Origin: Pseudomonadota bacterium
GTDB taxonomy: Bacteria > Desulfobacterota > Desulfobacteria > Desulfobacterales > Desulfobacteraceae
Direction of reading: 5' to 3'
Length of the DNA stretch: 32,507 bases
Assembly: GCA_018821715.1 (NCBI GenBank)
Contig: JAHJLN010000185.1
Coordinates: 1-32,507 of the forward strand
Below are positions 1-9,388 of the stretch, one piece after another. The notes under the pieces are model-generated. The model was not told the DNA's origin. It worked only from the letters and a program-made list of their open reading frames with translations, and did no database searches. Each line of letters begins with the position of its first letter. The first letter of the stretch is position 1. The position numbers were made by a program, and so were the translations under genes.

Positions 1-1012
1 TGACCAGCCCGGTTGCCGTGTTGATATAAGGGCGTTGATCATACACCATTTCAAGCGCCAACCGGTTGTCTCCAAGAATGGTTTTATTCAGTTGAATAAC
101 CGCTTTTTCAACAGCATCCGTCATGTCCAGGACATTGGCCCCTTTTTCTTTTCTGACGGCAACCACTATCACCTGCTCCCCATTGTGCAGGACTGAAGCG
201 GTCTCCTTATTAAATCCTTTTTCGACCCGGGCTACATCCTTAAGATAGACCCGTTTTATTCCATCATCAAAGATCACCACGTCAAGGGCATCCCCAGGTG
301 TTTGAAACTGGCTGATGGTCCTGATCCGGTAATTTTTCTTGGCCATGCCCAGAATGCCGGCGGAAATATTCTGGTTTGCATGGCGGACCGAGGCGATGAT
401 CTGGTTGATGGATACATTATACCGGGCCATTTTCTGGGCATCAATGATAATATCCAGGGTGGTGTCGGTGCCGCCAAACACCAGCAGGGAACCCACACCG
501 TTAATCCGCTCCAGATACTGCCGGACATTATCCTCAAAAAACGTTTTAAATTGATTGATTTGACCTTTGTTACCGGGTGTTGTGGTCAGGACCATCCAGA
601 TGATCGGCGAGCTGTTGGCTCCGGAAGACTCTATGGTTGGTTTGTTTACGTTTTCCGGATAATTGCCGACCTCGGACATCTTATTGGACACCCTTAAAAG
701 AGCATCATCAAGGTTGATTCCGATTTTAAAGGACAGGGTAATCGTCCCCAGCCCGTTGTAAGAGGAACTCTCCATTTTAGTGAGTCCCTGAAGGCCTTTT
801 AAAACTTTTTCCTGCTTTTCAATAATTTCTTTTTCAATTTCATAGGGGGTCGCGCCCTGCCAGGTTGTGTTGACGGTAATCAAAGGGGTTTCAACGTCGG
901 GCGTCAGCTGGACCGGAAGCTTTTGAAGCCCGATCAGACCGAACATAACCGTCAGGATGACGCCCACGGCAACGGTTACCGGTTTGTGGATAAAAAAACG
1001 GATAATATCCAT
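1..1012 (-). CDS. RND efflux transporter inner-membrane subunit (N-terminal part, cut by window edge)
   Basis: The gene runs off the left edge, so only the first ~337 residues are present. The protein starts MDIIRFFIHKPVTVAVGVIL, a short cytoplasmic segment followed by the first membrane helix, as in HAE1/AcrB-type pumps. The periplasmic porter domain follows (LPVQLTPDVETPLITV, WQGATPYEIEKEI, GLTKMESSSYNG, LLVFGGTDTTLDI), typical of RND proteins. These are proton-driven inner-membrane exporters that work with a periplasmic adaptor and an outer-membrane channel. The adaptor gene lies immediately upstream on the same strand: its TAG stop ends at 1013 and this ATG begins at 1012, so the two are probably translationally coupled. 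The substrate cannot be told from this fragment. No outer-membrane component is visible. Confidence 0.9.
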   Translation of the reverse strand, partial: MDIIRFFIHKPVTVAVGVILTVMFGLIGLQKLPVQLTPDVETPLITVNTTWQGATPYEIEKEIIEKQEKVLKGLQGLTKMESSSYNGLGTITLSFKIGINLDDALLRVSNKMSEVGNYPENVNKPTIESSGANSSPIIWMVLTTTPGNKGQINQFKTFFEDNVRQYLERINGVGSLLVFGGTDTTLDIIIDAQKMARYNVSINQIIASVRHANQNISAGILGMAKKNYRIRTISQFQTPGDALDVVIFDDGIKRVYLKDVARVEKGFNKETASVLHNGEQVIVVAVRKEKGANVLDMTDAVEKAVIQLNKTILGDNRLALEMVYDQRPYINTATGLV

Positions 1013-2065
1013 CTAGTGTTCTCCAACAATAACAACGGCCTGATCCTGCCGCAATCGTTCATTTCCATCAACAACAACCGGCATGCCTTCGGTAAAATGT
1101 TCATTATCCGCACCGATACTGTCCCCCAGATAGGTCACGATATTGACCGGCAGCAGGATTGCTTTCTCCTGTTTTATCGTATACACAGCATCCTTGCCCT
1201 GGAATTTGAGGAGCGCATCCCTTGGGATGATGGCAAGTTTTCCTTTGGTACCCGTGGAAATAAACACTGTGGCCGACATGTTCTGCGCCACCTTGGTTAA
1301 CATGGGGATCCGTATTTTCAAAAAAACATTTTTAGTTTTTTCATCTGCAATGGGAGACAGCGTGTCAATGGTTCCGGTCAGTTCTTTGTCATAGGCATTG
1401 ATGGATACGGGTACGCTTTGTCCCAATGAAATGAATTTCAGCAAGGTTTCCGCCACAGGTACACTTATATACAGATCATTGACAGATCCGATACTGATCA
1501 GTGGTTTTCCCTGCTGGACCCAGTCACCTGAATCCACGTTTTTATCAAGAATAATTCCGTCAAAAGGCGCATGAATAATGCTTTTTCTCTTTTGGATCAA
1601 CAATTTTTCAAGGCGTGTCTCTGCGGCCAGTTTTTTTAAAAGAGCCTCTTGATAAACAAAGTTTGCATCATCATAATCTTTTTCCCTGATCCCGCCTTTT
1701 TTAAACAACGATTCCATTCGTTCATAATTTTTTTTTGAATGGCTGATAAGAAGATCAGCCTGTTCAATCTGGTTTTGGTGGATTAAAATTTCTTTTTCAA
1801 GTATTTCAGTATTCAAGTGTACCAGTGGTGTGCCGTTGGTAATTCGATCCCCGGTCCTGACATTGATGCGGGTTACCAGTCCCGGGACTTCTGAAGAAAC
1901 ATGGCTGATCCGGTCATAATAAAGCGTACCGATAAAAGACCGGTTCTGGGCGACCTCTTGAAAGGCAATCTTTGAGATCACCACCCTTGCAGGGGGTGGC
2001 TCCTGGGCAAAAACCATTGAGCTTGTGATGGCGGCCAGAATCAACAGGGCTTGAAGAACACGCAT
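1013..2065 (-). CDS. RND efflux periplasmic adaptor (membrane fusion protein)
   Basis: This is an HlyD/AcrA-type membrane fusion protein of ~350 residues that bridges an inner-membrane RND pump to an outer-membrane channel. From the chosen start MRVLQALLILAAIT it has a Sec-type signal peptide ending near VFAQ. A biotinyl-lipoyl half motif follows (SEVPGLVTRINVRTGDRI), then a coiled-coil hairpin (about residues 100-160), the second lipoyl half (HAPFDGIILDKNVDSGDWV) and a beta-barrel region. An in-frame GTG (2098) and an ATG (2077) lie upstream, but ATG 2065 has a GAGAGG sequence just before it and directly begins a good signal peptide, so I prefer it. The gene is the first of the pair with the RND transporter, with no intergenic space between them. 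Confidence 0.88.
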   Translation of the reverse strand: MRVLQALLILAAITSSMVFAQEPPPARVVISKIAFQEVAQNRSFIGTLYYDRISHVSSEVPGLVTRINVRTGDRITNGTPLVHLNTEILEKEILIHQNQIEQADLLISHSKKNYERMESLFKKGGIREKDYDDANFVYQEALLKKLAAETRLEKLLIQKRKSIIHAPFDGIILDKNVDSGDWVQQGKPLISIGSVNDLYISVPVAETLLKFISLGQSVPVSINAYDKELTGTIDTLSPIADEKTKNVFLKIRIPMLTKVAQNMSATVFISTGTKGKLAIIPRDALLKFQGKDAVYTIKQEKAILLPVNIVTYLGDSIGADNEHFTEGMPVVVDGNERLRQDQAVVIVGEH

Positions 2066-2371
2066 ACATCCTCTCATTGTGCAGTTAAGGGGGTTCACTT
2101 CTCATGGTTTTTATATTTGTTAAATCGGCTTTTGCCAGGGATGATACTTTTTTATCATCGCCTGGAAACAAGAAAAGCAAATTATGTAGAAATTATTTTT
2201 TGCAGAAATAAAAGTCAAGGTTAAAAAGAAATTAAAAAAATCTAACCGGACAAGATCGGCAAAGTGTAGATTTGCATTGTCTTTTTAATACCGGATTGCT
2301 ATGGATCTGTTATCACCTGAAATTAATGAATACACATCACTACCGGCACCTAAAACAACAGAGTAATTTTA
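2066..2371. other. Intergenic region between divergent genes
   Basis: About 306 bases separate the efflux adaptor (minus) from the histidine kinase (plus). It is AT-rich and must hold promoters for both directions, but I see no -35/-10 pair good enough to call, no strong hairpin and no convincing small ORF. Confidence 0.5.
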
Positions 2372-4450
2372 ATGGCGGCAAAAAAGAAAAATGTAAAGGC
2401 AGATGAGTTAAAATATGCGAATCAGATAACGCAAACTCTTTTTGATATCGCAAATGCCGTCAACACAACATCAAGACTGGAAGAGCTCTATCTTATGATC
2501 CATGACGCATTGGGTCGGGTAATGGATGTTACAAATTTTTTTATTGCCATGGTGGATACAAAAAAAGACACATTGTATTTTCCCTATTTTGTAGATGCTC
2601 AAGATAATGATTTCGAACCGATCGAAGACTTTGAGGCCAAGAATTCTCTAACAGGGCTGGTGGTTCAGAAGGGATACCCCTTGCTGCTCAAAAAGGACGT
2701 CTTATTGCAAAGAGCATCACAAAACGGCGTATGGGGACCTGTGCCGGTCATCTGGATGGGGGTTCCATTAATCGTCAGAGAAGAAATAATCGGTGTGATT
2801 GCCATACAAAGCTATACAGATCCCGAGTGTTATACAAAAAAAGAGTTGGATCTCCTGGTTTCTGTTTCAGACCATATTGCCGTTGCCATTGATCGAAAAC
2901 AGACAGAAGAACAGTTGAGAAAAACCCAGAACAAATTTGCAAAACTATTCCAGGCCACCCCCTGCTGGAGCATGTTGACCATGGTTGAAGCGGGCATCAT
3001 CATTGAGGCCAATGATACTTTTTTTAAAAGTTCCGGGTATGACAGGTCCGAAGTCATCGGCCATACCGGATTTGAGTTCGGCCTGTTTGTTAATCCGGGC
3101 GACAGGAAAAAAGTGTTAAAAGAATTTGAAAAAAAAGGCAGACTCCATGAATTCCCCATCCAGTTCAGAATGAAAAATAGAAAGATTCGTGATTTTTTAT
3201 GGTCTGCAGAAGTAATAGATGTCGACGATAAATTATGCTGGGTAAGCGCTGTTTTGGATATTACAAAGCGCAAACAGGCTGAAAGAGAAAAAAACAGGGC
3301 AAACCGTCTTGCGGCAGAACAGGAAAAGCATGCCCTGGTGGGAAGGGTTGCCGGTAAAATGGCCCATGATTTTAATAATATTCTGGGCGTTATCATGGGC
3401 AATACGGAACTGGCTCTTTTAGACTGCAAGGATGAGGAAATTAAAAAAACACTGGAGTTGATATGCGGGCAAACCATCAGGGGCAGAAGTTTAACAAAAA
3501 ACCTGACGGCCTTTGCAAAAGCCCAGGAGCCAAAGCATGAATTTTTCAGGATCAATGATGTCATGGATCTTGTCCTGGAACTTTTAAAAAAAGACCTGGA
3601 AGACATTGAGCTGATCAAGGATTTTAAAACAGGACTTCCGGATCTGATGGCTGATCCGGGAATGATTGAAAATACCCTGGTAAATCTGTTACAAAATTCA
3701 ATTCATGCATTAAGCCGGACCCAAAATCCTAAAATAAAGATAAGAACCTTTTCTAAGGATAAGCAGATCTGCTTTGAAATAGAAGATAACGGGTGCGGGA
3801 TACCCAAAGAGAACCTGTCAGATATCTTTGAACCCTCATTTACATTAAAAGGCAGCAGTGATTTAACCGATTCCTATTCAAGAGATATAAAAGGAACCGG
3901 GTATGGAATGTCCAATGTAAAAAGATATATTGGACAGCATAAGGGAAAAATTGTTGTAACATCCAAAGTCAATGCCGGTACAAGGTTTTCCATTTGTATG
4001 CCGGTAATTAAAAAAGAATTAACAGCAAATGAAAAAACAGAACTGGGTACGGCTCAACTGGTGACGCAAAAATATATTCTTCTTGTAGAAGACGAAACTG
4101 CAATTTCAGATGTACAGTATCGGATATTGACCCAGGCGCCCTGTAACCACAGAGTTGATATTGCCATGAACGGTCAGATGGCCATTGATTTGTTAAACAG
4201 AAACAAATATGACCTGGTAAGCCTGGATTACCAGCTGCCGGGAAAAATTAACGGCATGGATGTCTATAAACAACTCAGGACAAAGGATAAGACAATTCCC
4301 GTACTATTTGTGTCCGGCAATCTGGAATTTTTAGAATCCATCAACAAGTTGAAAAAACAAAAACAGATCGCACATCTTTCCAAGCCCTGCCAGAATAAGG
4401 TTTATATCAACGCCATTAATCAATTGCTTGGGAATGCCGGAATAAAATAG
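2372..4450 (+). CDS. GAF-PAS hybrid sensor histidine kinase with C-terminal receiver domain
   Basis: This 692-residue protein has no signal peptide or membrane segment, so it should be a cytosolic sensor. Domains in order: GAF (about residues 20-175), PAS (about 190-300, ending in a DITKRKQAE PAC signature), HisKA with phosphoacceptor His332 in KMAHDFNNILG, and HATPase with N-box (LVNLLQNSIHAL), G1 (DNGCGIP) and G2 (GTGYGMSNVK). The receiver runs from about residue 566 to the end, with acidic pocket VEDE and phospho-acceptor Asp619 in SLDYQLPG. The usual job is phosphorelay to a downstream regulator; no partner with a DNA-binding output is adjacent. It lies 66 bases upstream of hypC on the same strand. 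Control of hydrogenase genes is therefore possible, but this is inference from position only. The ligand of the GAF/PAS part is unknown. Confidence 0.88.
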   Translation: MAAKKKNVKADELKYANQITQTLFDIANAVNTTSRLEELYLMIHDALGRVMDVTNFFIAMVDTKKDTLYFPYFVDAQDNDFEPIEDFEAKNSLTGLVVQKGYPLLLKKDVLLQRASQNGVWGPVPVIWMGVPLIVREEIIGVIAIQSYTDPECYTKKELDLLVSVSDHIAVAIDRKQTEEQLRKTQNKFAKLFQATPCWSMLTMVEAGIIIEANDTFFKSSGYDRSEVIGHTGFEFGLFVNPGDRKKVLKEFEKKGRLHEFPIQFRMKNRKIRDFLWSAEVIDVDDKLCWVSAVLDITKRKQAEREKNRANRLAAEQEKHALVGRVAGKMAHDFNNILGVIMGNTELALLDCKDEEIKKTLELICGQTIRGRSLTKNLTAFAKAQEPKHEFFRINDVMDLVLELLKKDLEDIELIKDFKTGLPDLMADPGMIENTLVNLLQNSIHALSRTQNPKIKIRTFSKDKQICFEIEDNGCGIPKENLSDIFEPSFTLKGSSDLTDSYSRDIKGTGYGMSNVKRYIGQHKGKIVVTSKVNAGTRFSICMPVIKKELTANEKTELGTAQLVTQKYILLVEDETAISDVQYRILTQAPCNHRVDIAMNGQMAIDLLNRNKYDLVSLDYQLPGKINGMDVYKQLRTKDKTIPVLFVSGNLEFLESINKLKKQKQIAHLSKPCQNKVYINAINQLLGNAGIK

Positions 4451-4516
4451 GGTTTGCCCAAAGCCGATCTTGTGTTATATTAAGGTTTTATCATTTAAGA
4501 AGAATAGGTATAAAAT

Positions 4517-4768
4517 ATGTGTTTAGCAGTTCCGTCCAAGATTATTGAAATCAACGATACAATTGCCAAAGTGGATGTGGATGGCGTGATCCGGGAAACC
4601 AGCATCATGCTGATGGATGATGTAAAAATCGGGGATTATGTGATTGTTCATGCAGGATTTGCCATCAGCAAGATTGATGAAGCGGCTGCCCTCCAGACTT
4701 TGGAAGACATGCGCAATATCCTGGCAGCAGAAGTGCTTCAGGCCAATGGCCTTTTTGATCATTCATAA
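4517..4768 (+). CDS. hypC: Hydrogenase assembly chaperone HypC/HupF
   Basis: The 83-residue protein begins MCLAVPSKIIEI, the family signature; Cys2, exposed after Met removal, binds iron while the Fe(CN)2CO unit is assembled together with HypD and then delivered to the hydrogenase large-subunit precursor. Length and motif match HypC/HybG. An AGGT sequence lies about eight bases before the ATG. It is the first gene of a hypC-hypF-hypD-hypE run, with hypF beginning six bases after its stop. The hydrogenases encoded further along the window are the likely clients. Confidence 0.95.
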   Translation: MCLAVPSKIIEINDTIAKVDVDGVIRETSIMLMDDVKIGDYVIVHAGFAISKIDEAAALQTLEDMRNILAAEVLQANGLFDHS

Positions 4769-4774
4769 GCGGGT

Positions 4775-7096
4775 ATGAAGGATTTTTTGGTAGCTAAACG
4801 GCTGGAAATCAGCGGCGTGGTTCAAGGCGTTGGTTTCCGGCCGTTTTTATTTGTCCTGGCCAAAAAATATCATCTCAAAGGAGAGGTGTCCAATACTTCC
4901 TCTGGTGTTAGTGTCATTGTGGAGGGGACGATAAAAAATATTGAAGGCTTTACCCATGATATTTATCATAAAAGCCCGCTGCTTGCCTCGGTGAAACATA
5001 TTGAAACCATGGATACAGCGCATCACAATTTTTCTTTGTTTCAAATTATAAAGAGCAAAACCGCCAACAGCCGGAACACGTTGATTTCTCCTGATGTAAC
5101 CCTTTGCGCAGACTGTCTGGCTGAAATGAAAGATCCCCATGACCGGCGGTATGAATACCCGTTTATCAATTGTACCAATTGCGGTCCGCGGTATACCATT
5201 ATTGAAGATATTCCCTATGACCGCCCCAAAACATCCATGAAACAGTTTAAGATGTGTCAGGCGTGTCAGGGCGAGTATGACGACCCGCTGAACAGACGAT
5301 TTCATGCTCAGCCCAATGCCTGCCCGGAATGCGGACCCACCGTATTTTTAACAGATCATAAAGGGGTCAGGATCGATTCAGATTCAAAAGAGGCCATCAC
5401 CCTTGCTGCCCGATACTTAAAAAAGGGTAAAATTGTTGCAGTAAAAGGACTTGGCGGATTTCATCTGGCCTGCGATGCCGCCAATCTTGAAGCGGTTCAA
5501 CGGTTAAGACAGAGAAAAGCACGCCCCCATAAACCCTTTGCCCTGATGGCCGAATCAGCATCCCGCCTGTTTGACCATGTTCATGTCAGTGACAGGGAAA
5601 AAGACCTGTTGGAATCCTATCACAGACCCATTGTTCTTTTGAAAAAGAAGGATACCAGACCCGGGAAGATTGAGGGTCTTGCACTGGATGTTGCGCCGTT
5701 TAACAAAACTCTCGGGATCATGCTGCCCTATACCCCGTTGCATTACCTGCTGCTTGAAAAAGGACCTGACATTCTGGTGATGACCAGCGGAAATCGTTCA
5801 GGAGAGCCGCTTTCCATAGATAATGAGGAGGCTTTGGATGCCTTTTCCCATATTGCAGATTATTTTTTACTGCATAACAGGGAGATTTGTTTTCGGGCAG
5901 ATGATTCCATTGCCAGGATTCAGGCAGGCAAAACAAGATTTATCAGGCGGTCAAGAGGGTATGCACCGTTGCCCGTGGCAATGAACAACCCCATGCCGAA
6001 AATTCTGGGATGCGGCGCAGGGCTTAAAAATACGGTCTGCCTGACCCGGAAGAACGATGTGTTTTTAAGCCAGCATATCGGGGATCTGGACAATATAAAG
6101 GTGTATGATTTTTATCAAAACAGTATTGATCATTTAAAACAGATTTTTGATATTCAACCCGGGATTATTGCCCATGATCTGCACCCGGGATATATGAGCA
6201 CCGGTTATGCCATGGCACAGAAGAGCATAAAAAAGATTGGGGTCCAGCATCACCATGCCCATGCCGTGGCCTGTATGGCAGAAAACAATCTGGATGAACC
6301 GGTTATTGCCATAACCCTTGATGGTACAGGGTATGGAACAGACGGCCATATCTGGGGCGGAGAAATTCTTGTGTGCACCCAAAAAGGGTTCAAGCGAAAC
6401 GCACATTTGTCCTATATGCGGATGCCGGGCGGAGATGCAGCTGTTCTGGAGCCCTGGCGAATGGCAGCATCCCTCTTGTACCAGGCCTTTGGGAATGATT
6501 TTTTAAGCCTGGATATTCCTTTCATAAAACAGATGGACAAAGAAAAGCTTTTCTTTATCTGTCAGATGATGGAAAAAAATTTGAATTCGCCGTTAACATC
6601 CAGTGCAGGAAGAGTGTTTGATGCAATTGCATCTCTGTTGTGCATCCGGCATAAAATTTCCCATGAAAGCCAGGCGGCAATGGAACTTGAGGCTGTTGCA
6701 GATGAAGATCCGGCAGAAAAGGCCTATGGATTTGATCTGGTGGAAAATAAAAAAGAGGGGAGCATCGGCGCTTTTCAAATCAACCTTGAGGCCTGTATCC
6801 GGCAGATTGTAGCGGATTTAAGGCAGGGTGTAACAAATGGCTGCATCAGTTCAAAGTTTCATCATACCCTGGTTCAGGCTTTTTTAGCGGCAGCCATGAT
6901 TGTGAGCAAAAAAACAGGGATTAAAAAAACAGTTCTCTCGGGAGGGGTGTTTAACAATGATATTATCTTGAACCGGATGATCCATAGCCTTGAAGAAAAC
7001 GATCTTAAGGTATATACACACACAAAGGTTCCAACAGGGGACGGTGGAATCTGTTTAGGTCAGGCAGTGGTTGCTGCCGCTTTGGAAGGAAATTAG
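4775..7096 (+). CDS. hypF: Carbamoyltransferase HypF
   Basis: HypF uses carbamoyl phosphate and ATP to make the carbamoyl group that becomes the cyanide ligands of the [NiFe] active site, handing it to HypE. The 773-residue length is normal. Domains in order: N-terminal acylphosphatase-like domain (GVVQGVGFRPF, Arg22; Asn40 in VSNTSSG), two zinc-finger pairs in about residues 105-190 (CADC, CTNCGPR, CQAC, CPECGP), a YrdC-like nucleotide-binding domain (KGLGGFHLACDA, MTSGNRSGEPL) and a Kae1-like C-terminal domain (HHHAHAVACM, ITLDGTGYGTDG, LSGGVFNN). All parts appear intact. It sits between hypC and hypD; hypD begins five bases after its TAG. Confidence 0.96.
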   Translation: MKDFLVAKRLEISGVVQGVGFRPFLFVLAKKYHLKGEVSNTSSGVSVIVEGTIKNIEGFTHDIYHKSPLLASVKHIETMDTAHHNFSLFQIIKSKTANSRNTLISPDVTLCADCLAEMKDPHDRRYEYPFINCTNCGPRYTIIEDIPYDRPKTSMKQFKMCQACQGEYDDPLNRRFHAQPNACPECGPTVFLTDHKGVRIDSDSKEAITLAARYLKKGKIVAVKGLGGFHLACDAANLEAVQRLRQRKARPHKPFALMAESASRLFDHVHVSDREKDLLESYHRPIVLLKKKDTRPGKIEGLALDVAPFNKTLGIMLPYTPLHYLLLEKGPDILVMTSGNRSGEPLSIDNEEALDAFSHIADYFLLHNREICFRADDSIARIQAGKTRFIRRSRGYAPLPVAMNNPMPKILGCGAGLKNTVCLTRKNDVFLSQHIGDLDNIKVYDFYQNSIDHLKQIFDIQPGIIAHDLHPGYMSTGYAMAQKSIKKIGVQHHHAHAVACMAENNLDEPVIAITLDGTGYGTDGHIWGGEILVCTQKGFKRNAHLSYMRMPGGDAAVLEPWRMAASLLYQAFGNDFLSLDIPFIKQMDKEKLFFICQMMEKNLNSPLTSSAGRVFDAIASLLCIRHKISHESQAAMELEAVADEDPAEKAYGFDLVENKKEGSIGAFQINLEACIRQIVADLRQGVTNGCISSKFHHTLVQAFLAAAMIVSKKTGIKKTVLSGGVFNNDIILNRMIHSLEENDLKVYTHTKVPTGDGGICLGQAVVAAALEGN

Positions 7097-7100
7097 ACAT

Positions 7101-8186
7101 ATGGCGTTAAAATATATTGAAGAGTACAGGGATGCTTTGCTTGCAAAGGATCTGATCAAAAAAATCCATGCTGTGAGCAAGAAAAACTTAAGACTGATGG
7201 AGGTCTGTGGAACCCATACCATGTCCATTTTCAGGCATGGCATAAGAAGTGTAATACCTGATACCATCACCTTGCTTTCAGGTCCGGGATGCCCTGTGTG
7301 TGTGACCGCCCAGAAAGATATTGATGCCTTTGTTGAGTTTGCAAGGGTTAAGGATGTAATTGTGACAACCTTTGGAGATCTGATTAAGGTACCGGGGTCT
7401 GGTTCATCCCTGGGAAAAGAAAAAGCCGCAGGCGCAGATGTTCGGATTGTCTATTCCATATCTGATGCCGTTCATATTGCCAGGGAAAATAAAGATAAAC
7501 AAATTGTGTTCTGTGCTGTGGGATTTGAAACAACCATTCCCACCATTGCTGCCGGCATTCTTATGGCAATTGCTCAAAAAGTGGATAATTTTTCCATTTA
7601 TTCTGCCAATAAACTGACACCCCCGGCCCTTGCCGCCCTGATGGAAACAAAGGGTGTCCAGATTGACGGCTTTATCCTTCCGGGCCATGTTTCTGTGATT
7701 ACAGGAACCAATGCCTACAGGGGGACCTTTGAAAAGTATGCCATCCCATCCGTGATTGCAGGGTTTGAACCCATTGATATTTTAAAGGCGATTCTTCTTT
7801 TAATCCAGCAGAATGAATCCGGTATTCCTGCCCTTGAAAATGCATATCCCCGGGCGGTATCCGATCAGGGGAATCTTAAGGCAAAACAGATCATGAACCA
7901 GGTTTTTGAGGTTTGTGCTGCATCCTGGAGAGGGATCGGAGAAATCCCGTTAAGTGGCATGGGACTGAAAAAAGAGTATCAAGCCTTTAATGCTGCTGCC
8001 AAATTCGGCATGGACATGCCCGATGTGCCTGAGCCCAAAGGGTGTGCCTGCGGTCAAATCCTCATGGGGCTGAAAACTCCCGAACACTGTGCGCTTTATA
8101 AGAAAAAATGTACCCCCCTGACGCCGGTTGGACCCTGTATGGTCTCCAGCGAAGGGGCTTGTGCTGCATTTTACAGATATGCTTAA
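7101..8186 (+). CDS. hypD: Hydrogenase iron-ligand assembly protein HypD
   Basis: HypD is the iron-sulfur scaffold where, with HypC, the Fe(CN)2CO moiety is put together. The 361-residue product starts MALKYIEEYRD. Family motifs are all present: MEVCGTHTMSIFRHGIR, LLSGPGCPVCVT, the GFETT stretch, LPGHVSVITG, and the C-terminal cysteine region (KGCACGQIL, CALYKKKCTP, GPCMVSSEGAC) that holds the [4Fe-4S] cluster. An in-frame ATG at 7071 would overlap hypF, but ATG 7101 follows a GAAGGAAAT sequence and matches the usual N-terminus, so it is preferred. It is part of the hypCFDE operon. Confidence 0.95.
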   Translation: MALKYIEEYRDALLAKDLIKKIHAVSKKNLRLMEVCGTHTMSIFRHGIRSVIPDTITLLSGPGCPVCVTAQKDIDAFVEFARVKDVIVTTFGDLIKVPGSGSSLGKEKAAGADVRIVYSISDAVHIARENKDKQIVFCAVGFETTIPTIAAGILMAIAQKVDNFSIYSANKLTPPALAALMETKGVQIDGFILPGHVSVITGTNAYRGTFEKYAIPSVIAGFEPIDILKAILLLIQQNESGIPALENAYPRAVSDQGNLKAKQIMNQVFEVCAASWRGIGEIPLSGMGLKKEYQAFNAAAKFGMDMPDVPEPKGCACGQILMGLKTPEHCALYKKKCTPLTPVGPCMVSSEGACAAFYRYA

Positions 8187-8207
8187 GATAGATGAACAGG
8201 AATAAAG

Positions 8208-9218
8208 ATGACTGAAGAAAAAGTATTATTAGATCATGGTTCAGGGGGAAAAATTTCCCATTCAATGTTTGCCGATATCATCCTGCCCTTGTTTGAAAAT
8301 CCTGAATTGTCAAAACAGGATGACGGGGCAGTCCTGGATATCGAAGGCGCCAAACTTGCCTTTTCAACCGATTCCTATGTGGTGGATCCCATTTTTTTCC
8401 CCGGCGGGAATATCGGGGATCTGGCGGTGAACGGAACTGTTAATGACATTGCCATGTGTGGCGCTGTGCCCAGATTTATCAGTGTGGGCCTTATTATAGA
8501 AGAAGGGCTTTTGCTCAAGGAGTTAAAGATGATCCTTGAAAGCATGGCAATGGCTGCAAAAAAGGCAGGTGTCAAGATTGTAACCGGAGATACCAAGGTG
8601 GTTCCAAAGGGCAAAGCAGACAAGATTTTTATTAATACTTCCGGAATCGGTGTGATTCCCCCAAATGTTGATGTGTCCGGGAGCAATGCAAAGCCGGGAG
8701 ATAAAATCATTGTCAGCGGTACCATTGCAGACCACGGCATTGCGGTATTGAGTTCAAGAGAGGGCTTGAAATTTGATTCTGATATAAAATCAGATTCAGC
8801 CCCGTTAAACTGGATGGTTCAGTCGATTATCCAGTCTGGCTGTGATGTGCATGTACTTCGTGATCCCACAAGGGGAGGGCTGGGTACAACCTTGAATGAG
8901 ATTGCATCACAATCCGGTGTGGGAATGTTAATAGATGAAACCCGCCTGCCGGTCAGAGGGGCTGTCCAGGGAACCTGTGAGCTGTTGGGGTTTGACCCTC
9001 TATATATTGCCAATGAAGGAAAATTGATTGCCTTTGTGCCGCCGGAACATGCCCAAAAAGTACTTGAGATTATTCAACAAAATGAGTTCGGCAAAGATGC
9101 GGTAATGATTGGAGAAGTAACCGATAAAAATCCGGGAAAGGTTTTTTTGCAGACAGCTATCGGTGGCCTGCGGCTGATCGATATGCTGACAGGAGAACAG
9201 CTGCCAAGAATCTGTTAA
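8208..9218 (+). CDS. hypE: Hydrogenase maturation protein HypE (thiocarbamate dehydratase)
   Basis: HypE accepts the carbamoyl group from HypF on its C-terminal cysteine and dehydrates it with ATP to a thiocyanate, the cyanide donor for the active-site iron. The 336-residue protein has the PurM/AIR-synthase fold motifs (LDHGSGGKIS near the start, STDSYVVDPIFFPGG, GDTKVV, DPTRGGLGTTLNEIA) and ends exactly in PRIC, the diagnostic tail with the acceptor Cys336. It follows hypD by 21 bases and is the last hyp gene here. hypA and hypB (nickel delivery) are not in the window, so nickel insertion must be served from elsewhere. Confidence 0.96.
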   Translation: MTEEKVLLDHGSGGKISHSMFADIILPLFENPELSKQDDGAVLDIEGAKLAFSTDSYVVDPIFFPGGNIGDLAVNGTVNDIAMCGAVPRFISVGLIIEEGLLLKELKMILESMAMAAKKAGVKIVTGDTKVVPKGKADKIFINTSGIGVIPPNVDVSGSNAKPGDKIIVSGTIADHGIAVLSSREGLKFDSDIKSDSAPLNWMVQSIIQSGCDVHVLRDPTRGGLGTTLNEIASQSGVGMLIDETRLPVRGAVQGTCELLGFDPLYIANEGKLIAFVPPEHAQKVLEIIQQNEFGKDAVMIGEVTDKNPGKVFLQTAIGGLRLIDMLTGEQLPRIC

Positions 9219-9311
9219 GTTCAAATTTTGAATACAGGCCCTCTTGCCAAAACGGTTTGTTTGGTTTGCAGCCCAAGCGCAGTATGAATCCCGGGACGGT
9301 CTTTTTTTCAA

Positions 9312-9351
9312 TATAATTATAGTTGACGCGACTAATTTTAATAATGTAAAG
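9312..9351 (+). promoter_or_regulatory. Possible promoter region of Hdr module 1
   Basis: The 170-base gap between hypE and hdrA contains a perfect TATAAT (9312-9317) without a good -35, and a TTGACG (9323-9328) with a weak TGTAAA 16 bases downstream. Overlapping the latter is an imperfect palindrome, TAGTTG-ACG-CGACTA. Which of these, if any, is used cannot be told; read-through from hypE is also possible because I see no convincing terminator after hypE. Confidence 0.3.
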
Positions 9352-9388
9352 TTAGAACTTGCAAACTATCTTAAAGGGAGTCTGCAAA

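Noticed and set aside
302-697. Plus-strand open frame of 131 codons near the left edge
   Set aside because: It lies antisense to the conserved RND transporter frame, which explains its openness.
2830-3618. Long open frame on the minus strand inside the histidine kinase gene (262 codons)
   Set aside because: Its product is Ser/Phe-rich with no known motif, while the plus-strand kinase domains are clear over the same bases. It is a shadow of the real gene.
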